A stretch of DNA of 33,287 nucleotides, taken from the NCBI RefSeq assembly GCF_001598555.1, contig NZ_BCZE01000079.1:1-33287 (forward strand), read 5' to 3'. Shown one piece after another: positions 7,872 through 17,011 of this stretch. Origin of the DNA: Novosphingobium rosa NBRC 15208. Lineage in GTDB: Bacteria; Pseudomonadota; Alphaproteobacteria; Sphingomonadales; Sphingomonadaceae. The number at the start of each line of letters is the position of its first letter. The stretch's first letter is position 1. The translations under genes and the position numbers were made by a program. Below the pieces are notes generated by a model, which did no database searches, was not told the DNA's origin, and saw only the letters and a program-made list of their open reading frames with translations.

Positions 7872-10800
7872 CAGAGACCCGTCGATCCGGGCATGGCGCT
7901 GCCCGTGGCCCCGGTTTCCTGCTGCTTGCGCACGGCGCGGCGTTCACGCCAATGCTCGAAGCCCAGGAAGATCACCGGCGTGGTGAAGAGCGTGAGCACC
8001 TGGCTCAGGATCAGACCGCCCGCGATGGCCAGACCCAGCGGCTGGCGCAGCTCATAGCCCATGCCGGTGCCGAAGATCAGCGGCACGGCGGCGAAGAGCG
8101 CGGCGAAGGTCGTCATCATGATCGGGCGGAAGCGCAGATGCGCGGCCTGGCGGATCGCCTTGTCGGCGGGCAGGCCTTCCTCCTCCATGGCGGCGACGGC
8201 GAAGTCGATCATCATGATCGCGTTCTTCTTCACGATGCCGATCAGCAGCACGATGCCGATGATGCCGATCACGCCCAGCCCATAGCCCGAGAGCAGCAGC
8301 GCGATCAGCGCGCCGATGCCCGCCGAGGGCAGGGTGGAGAGGATCGTCACGGGATGGATGAAGCTTTCATACAGCACGCCCAGCACGATATAGACCACCA
8401 CGATGGCGGCTGCCACCAGCACGCCCTCATTCGACAGCGCCGACTGGAAGGCGGAAGCCGAGCCCGAGAAATCGGTGGTGACCGAAGCCGGCAGGCCGAT
8501 GTTCTTCTCCACCCGCTGGATCGCGGCGACGGCATGGCCCAGCGAGGTGCCCGGGGCGATGTCGAAGCCGATGGTGGCCTGCGGGAACTGGCTTTCGCGC
8601 GCCAGCACCAGCGGAGCCTCGCTCTCATGCACGGTGGCCACGGTGCCCAGCGGCACCTGCGTGCCGCTGCTGAGCGGAATGTAGAGCTGTTCCAGCCCGG
8701 CGGGATCGGCGATCATCTGCGGCGTGGCCTGCAGGATCACGCGGTTCTGGCTCGACTGGGTGTAGATGGTCGAGATGATGCGCTGGCCGAAGGCGTCGTA
8801 AAGCGCATTGTCCACCGTCAGCGCGGTGACGCCAAGGCGGGCGGCGGCATCGCGGTTGATGTCCACCACCACCGAGCGGCCGCGCGCCAGCACCTGCGCA
8901 TTCACATCGCGCAGCGCCGGTTCGTTCTGCAGCGCGCCGGCCAGCTTGTTGCCCCATTCATTGACGGCGTTCTGGTCCGCGCCTTTCAGCGCAAAGCGAT
9001 AGGGCGTCAGGCCGGTTTCGGTGTCGATGGTCAGATCCTGCACCGGCTGAAGGTACATCTTCACGCCGGGGATCTGCCCCACGCGATCCTGAAGGTTGGC
9101 GACCACCTTGGCCAGCGCCGGGCGCTGCGAAAGATCCTTCAGGTTGATGAGCATGCGGCCCTGACTGAGCATCGGATTGATGCCGTCCACGCCGACTGAG
9201 GAGCTGAGGCTTTCCACCGAGGGATCCTTCAGCAGCGCATCGGCCACCTCGTTCTGCAACCGGCTCATGCGGGAAAAGCCGGTGTCATTGGCCGCGATGA
9301 TCGTGGCGGAAAGCTGCCCGGTGTCCTGCAGGGGGAAGAGGTTCTTGGGGATCACCACGAAGAGCAGCGCGGTGACCGCCAGCGATCCGGCGAAGACCAG
9401 CAGGGTCTGTTTGGGGCGCTCCATCACCCAGTCGAGCGCGCTGGCATATTTATGGGCCAGACGGTCGAAGGCATGCATCGTCTTGTCGACGAAGGCGAAG
9501 CGGCGCTCCTCATGCTCGGGCTTGAGCCAGCGCGCGGCCAGCATCGGCACCAGCGTCAGCGCCACCACAGCCGAAAGCGCGATGGTGACGGCCAGACTGA
9601 CCGCGAATTCGCGGAACAGACGGCCCACCACATCGCCCATGAACAGCAGCGGGATCAGCACCGCGATCAGCGAGACGGTCAGGCTGATGATGGTGAAGCC
9701 GATCTCGCTGGCGCCTTTCAGCGCGGCGTTGAAGGGCTTCATGCCATGCTCGATATGGCGGGCGATGTTCTCGATCACCACGATGGCATCGTCGACCACG
9801 AAGCCACTGGCAATCGTCAGCGCCATCAGGGTGAGGTTGTTGATCGAATAGCCCAGCGCCCACATGGCGGCAAAGGCGCCCACCAGCGACAAAGGCACCG
9901 AAAGCCCCGCGATCAGCGTGGCGCGCGCGCTGCCAAGGAACATGAAGATCACCAGCACCACCAGCACCACGGCCAGCACCAGTTCGAACTGCACATCCTC
10001 CACGCTGGCGCGGATGCCGCTGGTGCGGTCGGTCAGCAGCGTGACCTTCACATCGGCGGGGAGCTGTTTTTCGAGACCCGGCAGGTCGGCCTTGATGCTG
10101 TCCACCGTCTGGATGACATTGGCGCCGGGCTGGCGCTGCACGTCGATGATGACGGCGGGCGTGCGGTTCATCCAGCTGGCGGTGCGGATGTTTTCCGTGC
10201 TGCTTTCCACCTTGGCGACATCGGAAAGCACCACGGGCGCCCCGGCGCTGGTCCAGGCGACGATCAGCTTGGCGTAATCGTCGGCGCTGGCCAGCTGGTC
10301 ATTGGCGTCGATGGTCCAGCTTTTGGTGGGGCCGTCGAAGGTGCCCTTGGCCTGATTGGCGTTGGCGTTGCTGATCGCGGTGCGCAGCGTTTCAAGGCTG
10401 ATGCCATGCGCGCCCAGCGCCGTCACATTGGCGGTGATGCGCACGGCGGGCCGCTGGCCGCCCGAAATGCTGACCAGACCCACGCCGCTTTCCTGCGCGA
10501 TCTTGTTGGAGAACTGCCGCTCGACAATGCCTTCGACCTCGCCCAGCGGGCGGGTTTTCGAGGTGACGCCGATCGAGATCACCGGCGCGTCGGCAGGGTT
10601 GACCTTGGCATAGACCGGCGGGGCGGGCAGATCGCTGGGCAGCAGCGAGTTCGCCGCATTGATCGCCGCCTGCACTTCCTGCTCGGCCACATCGAGATTG
10701 AGGTCGAGCCCGAACTGCAGCGTGACCACGCTGGCCCCGGCCGAGGAGTTCGACGTCATGCGCGTCAGCCCCGGCATCTGGCCGAACTGGCGCTCCAGCG

Positions 10801-11068
10801 GGCTGGTGACGGTCAGCGCCATCACATCCGGGCTGGCGCCGGGATAGAGCGTGCGCACCTGAATGGTGGGATAATCGACCTGAGGCAGCGCCGAAAGCGG
10901 CAGCTGTTTCCAGGCGATCAGACCGGCCAGCATCAGCGCCACCATCAGCAGCGTGGTGGCCACCGGGCGCAGGATGAAGGGGCGCGAGGGGCCGCCGCCC
11001 TCCACCACTTCCGCGGGTGGCGGAAGATTGGGGCCATCGGGCGAGGAGGTTTCAGATGCGGTCGACAT
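7871..11068 (-). CDS. mdtB: MdtB-like RND multidrug efflux pump subunit
   Basis: A 1065-residue inner-membrane RND (HAE1) transporter using proton motive force to expel small molecules through the fusion protein and outer-membrane channel. The Pro-rich cytoplasmic N-terminus (about residues 8-28) is longer than usual. TM1 is FILRPVATTLLMVALMLAG. It has PQVDYPTIQVRTLYPGASP in the first porter subdomain, the TM4 pair of aspartates in SGFVVDDAIVVIENIARH, and GRLFREFAVSLAVTIALS before TM6. In the second half it has LYESFIHPVTILSTLPSAG, LLIGIVKKNAIMMIDFAV and LRFRPIMMTTFAALFAA. It is intact and of family length. It starts 93 bp after mdtA, with GGAG before the ATG, and ends overlapping the start of the mdtC-like gene. 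Two adjacent, different RND subunits are the MdtB/MdtC pattern seen in E. coli. The substrate is unknown. Confidence 0.94.
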   Translation of the reverse strand: MSTASETSSPDGPNLPPPAEVVEGGGPSRPFILRPVATTLLMVALMLAGLIAWKQLPLSALPQVDYPTIQVRTLYPGASPDVMALTVTSPLERQFGQMPGLTRMTSNSSAGASVVTLQFGLDLNLDVAEQEVQAAINAANSLLPSDLPAPPVYAKVNPADAPVISIGVTSKTRPLGEVEGIVERQFSNKIAQESGVGLVSISGGQRPAVRITANVTALGAHGISLETLRTAISNANANQAKGTFDGPTKSWTIDANDQLASADDYAKLIVAWTSAGAPVVLSDVAKVESSTENIRTASWMNRTPAVIIDVQRQPGANVIQTVDSIKADLPGLEKQLPADVKVTLLTDRTSGIRASVEDVQFELVLAVVLVVLVIFMFLGSARATLIAGLSVPLSLVGAFAAMWALGYSINNLTLMALTIASGFVVDDAIVVIENIARHIEHGMKPFNAALKGASEIGFTIISLTVSLIAVLIPLLFMGDVVGRLFREFAVSLAVTIALSAVVALTLVPMLAARWLKPEHEERRFAFVDKTMHAFDRLAHKYASALDWVMERPKQTLLVFAGSLAVTALLFVVIPKNLFPLQDTGQLSATIIAANDTGFSRMSRLQNEVADALLKDPSVESLSSSVGVDGINPMLSQGRMLINLKDLSQRPALAKVVANLQDRVGQIPGVKMYLQPVQDLTIDTETGLTPYRFALKGADQNAVNEWGNKLAGALQNEPALRDVNAQVLARGRSVVVDINRDAAARLGVTALTVDNALYDAFGQRIISTIYTQSSQNRVILQATPQMIADPAGLEQLYIPLSSGTQVPLGTVATVHESEAPLVLARESQFPQATIGFDIAPGTSLGHAVAAIQRVEKNIGLPASVTTDFSGSASAFQSALSNEGVLVAAAIVVVYIVLGVLYESFIHPVTILSTLPSAGIGALIALLLSGYGLGVIGIIGIVLLIGIVKKNAIMMIDFAVAAMEEEGLPADKAIRQAAHLRFRPIMMTTFAALFAAVPLIFGTGMGYELRQPLGLAIAGGLILSQVLTLFTTPVIFLGFEHWRERRAVRKQQETGATGSAMPGSTGL

Positions 11069-11161
11069 GATGGCTCCGGTCAGGACGGGTCCAGAGGGCG
11101 CGGTAAAGCGTGAGGCAGAAGGGCAGGGCGGTCAGGCCCGGCAGGGATGGGGCGAAACGCC

Positions 11162-12523
11162 TCACGCCCCGCCCTGATTGCCGCCGTTCTGGTCCTTGCG
11201 ATGGTGGCCCTTGTGGTCGCCGCTGGCGGCATCGCCAGCCTGAGCACCGCTCTGCGCGCCACCCTGACCGCCATGACCGCCATGGCCACCGCCGACGCGA
11301 ACCTTCGATCCGTCATCCAGACCGTCGGCGCCTTCGCTCACCACCTGCTGGCCCTTGTTCAGACCCTGCAGGATCGCGACGCGGGTGCCGTCCGAAGGCC
11401 CGGTCTTCACGACCACCAGCTTGACCTTGCTCTGCGGGCCGGTGGGCTCGCCGGGCTTGCCGCCAGCGGGCTTGGCATCGGCGGCTTTTTCATCCGGCTT
11501 GCTGTCGTCGGGCACCACCACGAAGACGAAATCGCCCGGCGCGCCATGGCGCAGCGCGCTGACTGGCACGGTGGGTACCTGCTTCAGGGTGGTGACCAGC
11601 ATCGCCACATTGACGAACTGGTTGGGGAACAGCTTGCCGCCGTTGGGGCCGGGATTGGCGAAGCGCGCCTTGGCCTTCACCGTGCCGCTGGTGGTGTCGA
11701 TCTGATTGTCGAAGGTGGAGAAGGTGCCCTTGGCCAGCTCGGTCACGCCATCCTGATCCAGCGCGGTCACGGCCAGACCATGGCCATTGCCCGCCTGACG
11801 GTTGATGTCCGCCAGCTGGCCCTGCGCCACGGTGAACTGCACGTCGATGGGATCGGTGCGGGTGATGGTGGCGATGCCGTTGGTGTCAGATGCGGTGACA
11901 TAGGTGCCCACGCTCACCGCCTTCAGACCGATGCGGCCCGTGAAGGGCGCTTTCACCGAAGTATACTGCAAATTCAGCTCGGCGGTGCCCACCTGCGCCT
12001 TGTCTGCCGCGACGGTGGCCTGCGCCTGCGCCACGGTGGCGCGCTGCGTGTCCAGCGTCTGGCGGGCGACCGAATCCTGCGCCGCCAGCGTCTCGTAGCG
12101 CTTGAGGTCGAGCTGGGCGGTGCCCAGCGTCGCCTGATCCTTGGCCAGCGTGGCCTTGGCCGAGGCCAGCGCCAGGCGATAGGGGCGCGGATCGACCTGG
12201 GCGATCACCTGACCCTGCTGCACGATCTGCCCCTCGGTGAAGAGGATGGCGAAGATGTTGCCCGAAAGCTGGGCATGGATCACCGAACTGTCGAGCGGGG
12301 TCACCGTGCCGATGGCCTTGACCAGCACCGGCATGTCGGCGGCCTCGACCGGGGCCGTGGCGACGGCGGCGGCGGGGCGGCCCGAGCGTGCGTTCTTCTT
12401 GGCGCCGGCCCCGGCGAAATAGCTGCCCGCCCAGGCCACCGCGCCGACACCAGCAGCCACCAGCAGATAGGCCAGCCAACGGGGGCGGCGGCGTGGTGCA
12501 TACTCGTCGTGCTCGATGGTCAA
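11162..12523 (-). CDS. mdtA: MdtA-like membrane fusion protein with Gly/His-rich tail
   Basis: The 453-residue periplasmic adaptor of the RND pump. An N-terminal anchor helix (about residues 16-36, WLAYLLVAAGVGAVAWAG) is followed by the lipoyl/barrel-sandwich half motif (ADMPVLVKAIGTVTPLDSS). A coiled-coil hairpin (about 130-200: AKATLAKDQATLGTAQLDL, then RATVAQAQATVAADKAQ) and the second lipoyl half (YTSVKAPFTGRIG) come next, then beta-barrel and membrane-proximal domains. The start is TTG at 12523, since AGGAG lies 7 nt upstream and the next in-frame ATG falls inside the domain. The last 43 residues (411-453) are low-complexity Gly/His/Gln (GGGHGGHGGQGG, DHKGHHRK), absent from E. coli MdtA, and could bind metal. 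It is first gene of the efflux operon; I see no adjacent dedicated regulator or BaeSR-type two-component system. Confidence 0.92.
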   Translation of the reverse strand: MTIEHDEYAPRRRPRWLAYLLVAAGVGAVAWAGSYFAGAGAKKNARSGRPAAAVATAPVEAADMPVLVKAIGTVTPLDSSVIHAQLSGNIFAILFTEGQIVQQGQVIAQVDPRPYRLALASAKATLAKDQATLGTAQLDLKRYETLAAQDSVARQTLDTQRATVAQAQATVAADKAQVGTAELNLQYTSVKAPFTGRIGLKAVSVGTYVTASDTNGIATITRTDPIDVQFTVAQGQLADINRQAGNGHGLAVTALDQDGVTELAKGTFSTFDNQIDTTSGTVKAKARFANPGPNGGKLFPNQFVNVAMLVTTLKQVPTVPVSALRHGAPGDFVFVVVPDDSKPDEKAADAKPAGGKPGEPTGPQSKVKLVVVKTGPSDGTRVAILQGLNKGQQVVSEGADGLDDGSKVRVGGGHGGHGGQGGAQSGAQAGDAASGDHKGHHRKDQNGGNQGGA

Positions 12524-12671
12524 AGGTCTTCTCCTGAAACTCGTTGGCTGCCAATCCGTAGGAAACGGGCCGTGTGGAGCAAGCTGGAAACAGCCGGATC
12601 GGGCAGCAATGCGCTTTGGCGTGGCCTTGTAACAGGCTCAAGGCACAAATTGCCGCTTTTTGTATCATTGC

Positions 12672-12711
12672 GTATTCGGCGGATGGGGCGTTCACCCTAC
12701 CCGCCGAATAC
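12672..12711. terminator. Perfect 11-bp inverted repeat between bdh and the efflux operon
   Basis: Arms GTATTCGGCGG (12672-12682) and CCGCCGAATAC (12701-12711) are perfectly complementary around an 18-nt loop that can pair further (GGGG with CCC). It lies 19 bp beyond the bdh stop and about 150 bp ahead of mdtA, so it probably ends bdh transcription. No T-run follows on the minus strand, and TTTTT follows on the plus strand. A partial third copy of the arm (TTCGGCG) overlaps the bdh stop codon. A repressor site for the efflux operon is an alternative. Confidence 0.5.
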
Positions 12712-12730
12712 ACGTCTGTTTTTACATGGT

Positions 12731-13513
12731 TTATTCGGCGAACCAGCCATGGCTGACCACCAGCGACTGACCCGTCAGCGCATTGGTGGGGAAGCCCGCG
12801 AAGAACAGCGCCGTCTCGGCCACGTCCTCCACGGTGGTGAATTCGCCATCCACCGTCTCGCCCAGCATCACCTTCTTGATGACCTCGTCCTCGCTGATGC
12901 CCAGTTCCTTGGCCTGCTCGGGGATCTGCTTGTCCACCAGCGGCGTGCGCACGAAGCCGGGGCAGATCACATTGGCGCGCACGCCCTTGGCGCCGCCTTC
13001 CTTGGCGATGGTGCGGGCCAGACCCAGCAGACCATGCTTGGCGGTGACATAAGCCGACTTGAGCGGGCTGGCGACCTTGGAATGGACCGAGCCCATGAAG
13101 ATGATCGCGCCCGACTTCTGCTTGTACATATGCGGCAGAACGGCCTGCGTGGTCAGGAAAGCGCCGTCCAGATGGATGGCCAGCATCTTCTTCCAGTCGC
13201 TGAAGGCATAGTTCTCGATGGGGTTGACGATCTGGATGCCCGCGTTCGACACCAGCACATCCACCGTGCCCCAGGTCTCGACCACCTTGGCGACGCCATC
13301 GTTGACGGCCTGCTCATTGGTCACGTCCATGGCGATGCCCATCGCCTCGCCGGGGCCCTGGGCGGTCAGTTCGGCGGCGGCCTTGCTGGCGGCCTCGATG
13401 TTCAGATCGGCAATGGCGACCTTGGCGCCATTGGTGACATACAGTTTGGCAATGGCGAGGCCGATGCCGCTGGCCGCGCCGGTAACGATGCAGATCTTGC
13501 CATGGATGCTCAT
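12731..13513 (-). CDS. bdhA: 3-hydroxybutyrate dehydrogenase (SDR family)
   Basis: A 260-residue NAD-dependent short-chain dehydrogenase that would interconvert (R)-3-hydroxybutyrate and acetoacetate in the cytoplasm, the step after poly-3-hydroxybutyrate depolymerisation. Visible motifs are the dinucleotide loop TGAASGIG (11-18), NAG (90-92), catalytic Ser142 in GSVHSKVASP, and Tyr155/Lys159 in SAYVTAKHG. The KSAYVTAKHGLLGLART stretch, the PGFVRTPLVDKQIPEQA segment and the C-terminal GQSLVVSHGWFAE (usual form is VDGGWTAQ) fit the 3-hydroxybutyrate dehydrogenase branch. The ATG at 13513 has GGAG 9 nt upstream and gives normal length. Neighbours are unrelated, and no polyhydroxyalkanoate genes are visible. 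Other SDR substrates cannot be excluded, but the resemblance is good. Confidence 0.85.
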   Translation of the reverse strand: MSIHGKICIVTGAASGIGLAIAKLYVTNGAKVAIADLNIEAASKAAAELTAQGPGEAMGIAMDVTNEQAVNDGVAKVVETWGTVDVLVSNAGIQIVNPIENYAFSDWKKMLAIHLDGAFLTTQAVLPHMYKQKSGAIIFMGSVHSKVASPLKSAYVTAKHGLLGLARTIAKEGGAKGVRANVICPGFVRTPLVDKQIPEQAKELGISEDEVIKKVMLGETVDGEFTTVEDVAETALFFAGFPTNALTGQSLVVSHGWFAE

Positions 13514-13639
13514 CGAATGTTCTCCGCAGGTTGGGAGGTGGGGGGAGGCCGCGATCCTAGGCTGGCTTTTCAACCTTGGGAAGCGGGGTGATTTGAGAGG
13601 AATTTTAGGGGGGAAACAGGGAAGAAGAAAAAGGATAAG

Positions 13640-13870
13640 GCGAGGGTGTTACACCCTCGCGCTCCCGGGTTTTGTCGGTGTGGCGTGCGGGGTTCAGCCT
13701 TGCGGAACGTTGCCGCGCCGCAGGCAATATGACCAATGCGGCTTATTGTTCCGGGCCTTCCTGCCTGCGGCGCTTTGCGTCGCGCAGGTGGAGAGCCGGG
13801 GCGCACCGATCGGGCGCCACTGCGGCTTCGCCGGAAGACGTAACGGGAGCGCGAGGGCGATGGCCCTCGC
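13640..13870 (-). repeat. Three-copy intergenic repeat with hairpin termini, copy A (inverted)
   Basis: This is a 231-bp copy in opposite orientation to copies B and C. Its ends are short hairpins, GCGAGGGTGT-T-ACACCCTCGC (13640-13660) and GCGAGGGC-GATG-GCCCTCGC (13851-13870). Each is followed inward by GCTCCC or GGGAGC, so the termini form an inverted repeat. Inside is a second stem, GCCGCAGGCA paired with TGCCTGCGGC. The core shared by all copies, read on this strand as CGCAGGTGGAGAGCCGGGGC, is at about 13782-13801. It lies 88 bp beyond the TonB receptor stop and 126 bp ahead of the bdh start. No target-site duplication is obvious. Frames across it are not genes. Confidence 0.88.
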
Positions 13871-13958
13871 ATCTTCTCTTAACGTCCTAATCCCCAAAAC
13901 CAAACGGGCCGCCCTTCCGAGGAAGAGCGGCCCGCCCGACGGAACTCTGACGTTCAGA

Positions 13959-16394
13959 TCAGAACTTCACGCTGGCTTCGATGCCGTAGGTGCGCGGGGC
14001 GTTGAAGTTGCCGTAGTCGCCCAGCACGTTGTTGATGTTACCGGTGTTGCCGGCGGCGGGCGTCACGGCGGGCAGGCTGTTCGAGGGATCGCGGCGATAG
14101 ACGTGCTGTTCGTTGAACAGGTTGCGCGCCCAACCGGCGACGGTCAGCTTCTGGCCGGTGCCCAGCGGGATATCGGCCAGGGCGATGCGACCGTTGACGA
14201 GCAGCGAGGCATCGTTGCGGGTGGCGAACTGGTCGAAGGTCTGGGTCGACTGCGAGTAGTTGCCGTCGATGTGGAAGCGCAGCTTGGCGTTGCCGACAGG
14301 CATTTCGTAGTCAGCCGAGGCCGAGGCCGCGTTGCGGGGCGTGAACACGATGTACACGTTCTGCACCAGGCCGGTGAAGGGGTTCAGGACCGGCGGGATC
14401 TTGGTGTAGGTATAGGCGTAGCTGGCGTTCAGCGTCAGGCCTTCGACGGGCTTCACGGTCAGGTCCGCCTCGATGCCGCGGATCTTGGTGATGCCGGGCG
14501 CGTTGACGGTCTTGAGCGTGTTGACGTTGGAGGCCGGGGTGACGCTGGTGTCGGAATAGATGCTGTTGAAGTCGACCTGCGAGCCCTTGCGGTCCATGAT
14601 GTAGCCCGCGATGTTGAAGCGCACGCGGTGGTTCAGCATTTCGGACTTCAGGCCGATTTCGTAGCTGTTCACGGTTTCCGGGTTGAAGGCCAGATAGTTT
14701 TCGGCGCGCGAGGAGGCGCCGCCGGCGCGATAGCCCGAGGCATACTTGGCATAGACATGGACGTTCTGGTCCACGTCATAGGCGATGGTGGCCATGGGGT
14801 TGAAGCGGTCCCAGCTCTTGTTGAGCGGGGTGTAGCCGGTGGCGGCGGCGGTCAGCAGCGGATCCTTGTTGCGGAACAGGTTCAGCACGCCCCACTTCTT
14901 GTCATGGGTGTAACGGCCGCCCACGGTGATGTGCAGCGCGTCGGTGGCGTTCCAGGTGGCCTGGCCGAAGGCGGCATAGCTCTTGGAGTTGACGGTCGAG
15001 GCGCGGTCGATCGAGGCGAAGGGGTTGGTGAACACCGCCGAGTTGATGGTGTAACCGGTGACGTTGCCGTTGGCGTCCGTGGTCCAGGTGTTCGAGTTGG
15101 GGGTGGCGGCGTTGTCACGCACGTTCTCGACGAAATAGTAGAGACCCGCGACGTAATCCACGTTCTTCACCGAGCCGACAGCCTGGAATTCCTGGCTGAA
15201 CTGGTGCTGCCACAGATTGGCCAGCGAATAGCGGCTGAAGGCGCCATTGGCGGCATAGACCGGCACGCGGTGCGCGCCGCCCGAGTTGTCCCACTGGATC
15301 GAGCTGACGCCGCGCCAGGCGGTGATCGAGCGCAGCTCGATCTCGTCGGCCAGCTTGTACTTCAGCGTGTTGGTGAAGCCGTGGGTCTTGTCCACGCTGG
15401 GCTGCTGGGGCACGCCGATGTCGGCCACCGCCATGCGGGTCTTGCCATTGATCACCACCTGGCTGGGCAGCGCCTTGACCGTGCCCGAAAGGCCCGAGAA
15501 GTTGGTGCCCGGCAGGGTGCAGGCGGCAACCAGCGTGCCGGCGCGGCAGCCGTTGGGGTTGTAGTTCAGCAGCTGGCTGTAGAAGGCCGAGTTGGCGTCA
15601 TAGCCGGTGTCATAGCTGAAATCGTTGGTCAGGCCCTCGAAGGGCTTCCAGCGCACGGCGATGCGGCCGCCGCGGCGGTCATAGTAGTTCCAGCCGGTCT
15701 GGCCCGCGAGCGGGTTCTTGGTCGTGGCGCCCTGATACTGCACCACGCCGTCCAGCTTGACCGAGAAATTGTGGTATTCGGGCAGGTCGAGGTGGACCTC
15801 GCCGGTGTAGGCGCCGTAATTGCCCACGCCGCCCGAGACGCGGCCCTCGAACTTGCCCGAAGGCGCGCGCGACACCAGCGAGAGCGCGCCGCCCTCGGTG
15901 TTGCGGCCAAACAGCGTGCCCTGCGGGCCCTTGAGCACTTCGACGCGCTCCAGATCGAACAGGCCGGCGTTCAGACCATGCGAGCGGCCCAGATAGACGC
16001 CATCGACATAGACGCCCACGCCCTGCTCACGGGCGGGCTGGTTGGCGTCGAGCGGCACGATGCCGCGGATGCCGATGGTGAGGGCGGTCTGGCGGGCCTC
16101 GAAGGTGGCGACGCGCAGGCTGGGGATCGCGCCGTCGGCCAGATCGTAGAGGCTCTGGACGTGGCGGTCCTTGATGGCTTCGGTGCCGATCACCGAGATC
16201 GAGATCGGGGTCTTCTGCAGGTTGGTTTCGCGCTTGGTGGCGGTGACCACGATGTCCTCGATGCCCTTGCCCTCGGGGGCGGCGACATCGGCTTCCGGAG
16301 CGTCAGCGGCGTCAGCGGCATAAGCGGCCGGGGCAATGGTCTGCATGGCGGCCAGCGCGGCCAGTGGGCAGGTCAGCTTGAAAAATTTTTGCAT
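13959..16394 (-). CDS. TonB-dependent receptor
   Basis: An 811-residue outer-membrane active transporter. The signal peptide is residues 1-26 (MQKFFKLTCPLAALAAMQTI... ending AYA). A TonB box lies at about 46-53 (EDIVVTAT). The plug domain runs to about 190 with IRGIVPLD, VGVYVDGVYLGR and RVEVLKGPQGTLFGRNTEGGAL, and a 22-strand barrel follows, ending in the usual aromatic residue (YGIEASVKF). The subtype (QKTPISISVIGTEAIK, FGRNTEGGALSLVSRAPSG) is the one expanded in sphingomonads for uptake of carbohydrates, aromatics or siderophores. The substrate cannot be told. The ATG at 16394 gives a clean signal peptide and has GGGGA 8 nt upstream; the longer frame to 16550 covers the AT-rich promoter. 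No regulator or periplasmic partner is adjacent. Confidence 0.95.
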   Translation of the reverse strand: MQKFFKLTCPLAALAAMQTIAPAAYAADAADAPEADVAAPEGKGIEDIVVTATKRETNLQKTPISISVIGTEAIKDRHVQSLYDLADGAIPSLRVATFEARQTALTIGIRGIVPLDANQPAREQGVGVYVDGVYLGRSHGLNAGLFDLERVEVLKGPQGTLFGRNTEGGALSLVSRAPSGKFEGRVSGGVGNYGAYTGEVHLDLPEYHNFSVKLDGVVQYQGATTKNPLAGQTGWNYYDRRGGRIAVRWKPFEGLTNDFSYDTGYDANSAFYSQLLNYNPNGCRAGTLVAACTLPGTNFSGLSGTVKALPSQVVINGKTRMAVADIGVPQQPSVDKTHGFTNTLKYKLADEIELRSITAWRGVSSIQWDNSGGAHRVPVYAANGAFSRYSLANLWQHQFSQEFQAVGSVKNVDYVAGLYYFVENVRDNAATPNSNTWTTDANGNVTGYTINSAVFTNPFASIDRASTVNSKSYAAFGQATWNATDALHITVGGRYTHDKKWGVLNLFRNKDPLLTAAATGYTPLNKSWDRFNPMATIAYDVDQNVHVYAKYASGYRAGGASSRAENYLAFNPETVNSYEIGLKSEMLNHRVRFNIAGYIMDRKGSQVDFNSIYSDTSVTPASNVNTLKTVNAPGITKIRGIEADLTVKPVEGLTLNASYAYTYTKIPPVLNPFTGLVQNVYIVFTPRNAASASADYEMPVGNAKLRFHIDGNYSQSTQTFDQFATRNDASLLVNGRIALADIPLGTGQKLTVAGWARNLFNEQHVYRRDPSNSLPAVTPAAGNTGNINNVLGDYGNFNAPRTYGIEASVKF

Positions 16395-16565
16395 GTCGAA
16401 ATCCCCGTCGTCAGGCGTGGCGTTCGGGCAAGCGGTCATGCTGATTCGACCGCTGTCCCCCCTGTGAGGCGGCGGGTAGGAAGCGCGGATGACGGTTCGG
16501 AGACTGATTTGTTGCTTGTTTTTGGCTGTATGATGACATTTCAGAGACAATAAAAATCGTATAAA

Positions 16566-16579
16566 AACAATGTATTGTT
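16566..16579. promoter_or_regulatory. AT-rich palindrome upstream of the TonB receptor gene
   Basis: The palindrome AACAAT-GT-ATTGTT is perfect over 6-bp arms and sits in the AT-rich patch about 175 bp upstream of the receptor ATG. A further ACAAT-type half lies at 16547. It could be an operator for a regulator of the receptor. No regulator gene adjoins it, so the role is inference. Confidence 0.35.
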
Positions 16580-16993
16580 ATTTCTATCCAAAGAGTTGAG
16601 ATCATTCGTTGCCATTTTGATCCAATCTCTGCCGTCGTGGACGAGCGAGGCCGTTTGGCGCGTTTCATCGCTGCCCGCTTAGGGGCCATTGGCTTGATTT
16701 CGCGCGAAAATCTGGGGCTTTTGCGGAAGGGTTTGCGCGTAGAAATTAAGCCTCCATTCAGGCTGCATAAAAAGATCGTTAAAGATGAAGGGGATGGAGG
16801 CTGCGATGGCGTTTGTGTCTTTCTCGCCACAGTCTCTGGCGGTGACCTCTGTCATGTGACGCAGCGATGAATTTCATGGCATTTTCGCGTCGCCAGTGGA
16901 TGCGCGTGGGTGCCAACTCAGCCGGAAAAGCCCTGAAATATGCTGTCATCGGGGATTTGACCCCGGCGCACGGCTTGCGCAACGCTGCACCCT

Positions 16994-17011
16994 TTGTCAC
17001 AGGGATGTCAT
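16994..17011 (+). promoter_or_regulatory. PHO box (PhoB binding site) upstream of pstS
   Basis: Two direct 7-bp units, TTGTCAC and ATGTCAT, begin 11 bp apart with a 4-bp spacer AGGG. This is the architecture of the PhoB site (consensus unit CTGTCAT). A weak -10-like TACGCT lies 13 bp downstream at 17025-17030, as expected when the PHO box replaces the -35 element. Position, about 55 bp before pstS, supports phosphate-starvation control. Matches to consensus are 5/7 and 6/7. Confidence 0.62.

Noticed and set aside
13218..16553. Plus-strand open frame of 1111 codons opposite the TonB receptor and bdh genes
   Set aside because: It is the antisense reading of genes with clear family motifs; its composition (Gly/Arg/Val/His-rich) is that of a high-GC shadow frame and it has no domain pattern.
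16395..16600. Cobalamin riboswitch before the TonB receptor
   Set aside because: No B12-box-like sequence or extended GC-rich leader; the region is AT-rich and promoter-like.
16411..16830. Minus-strand frame of 139 codons upstream of the TonB receptor
   Set aside because: It runs through the AT-rich promoter patch and the receptor leader, with no family resemblance or ribosome binding site.
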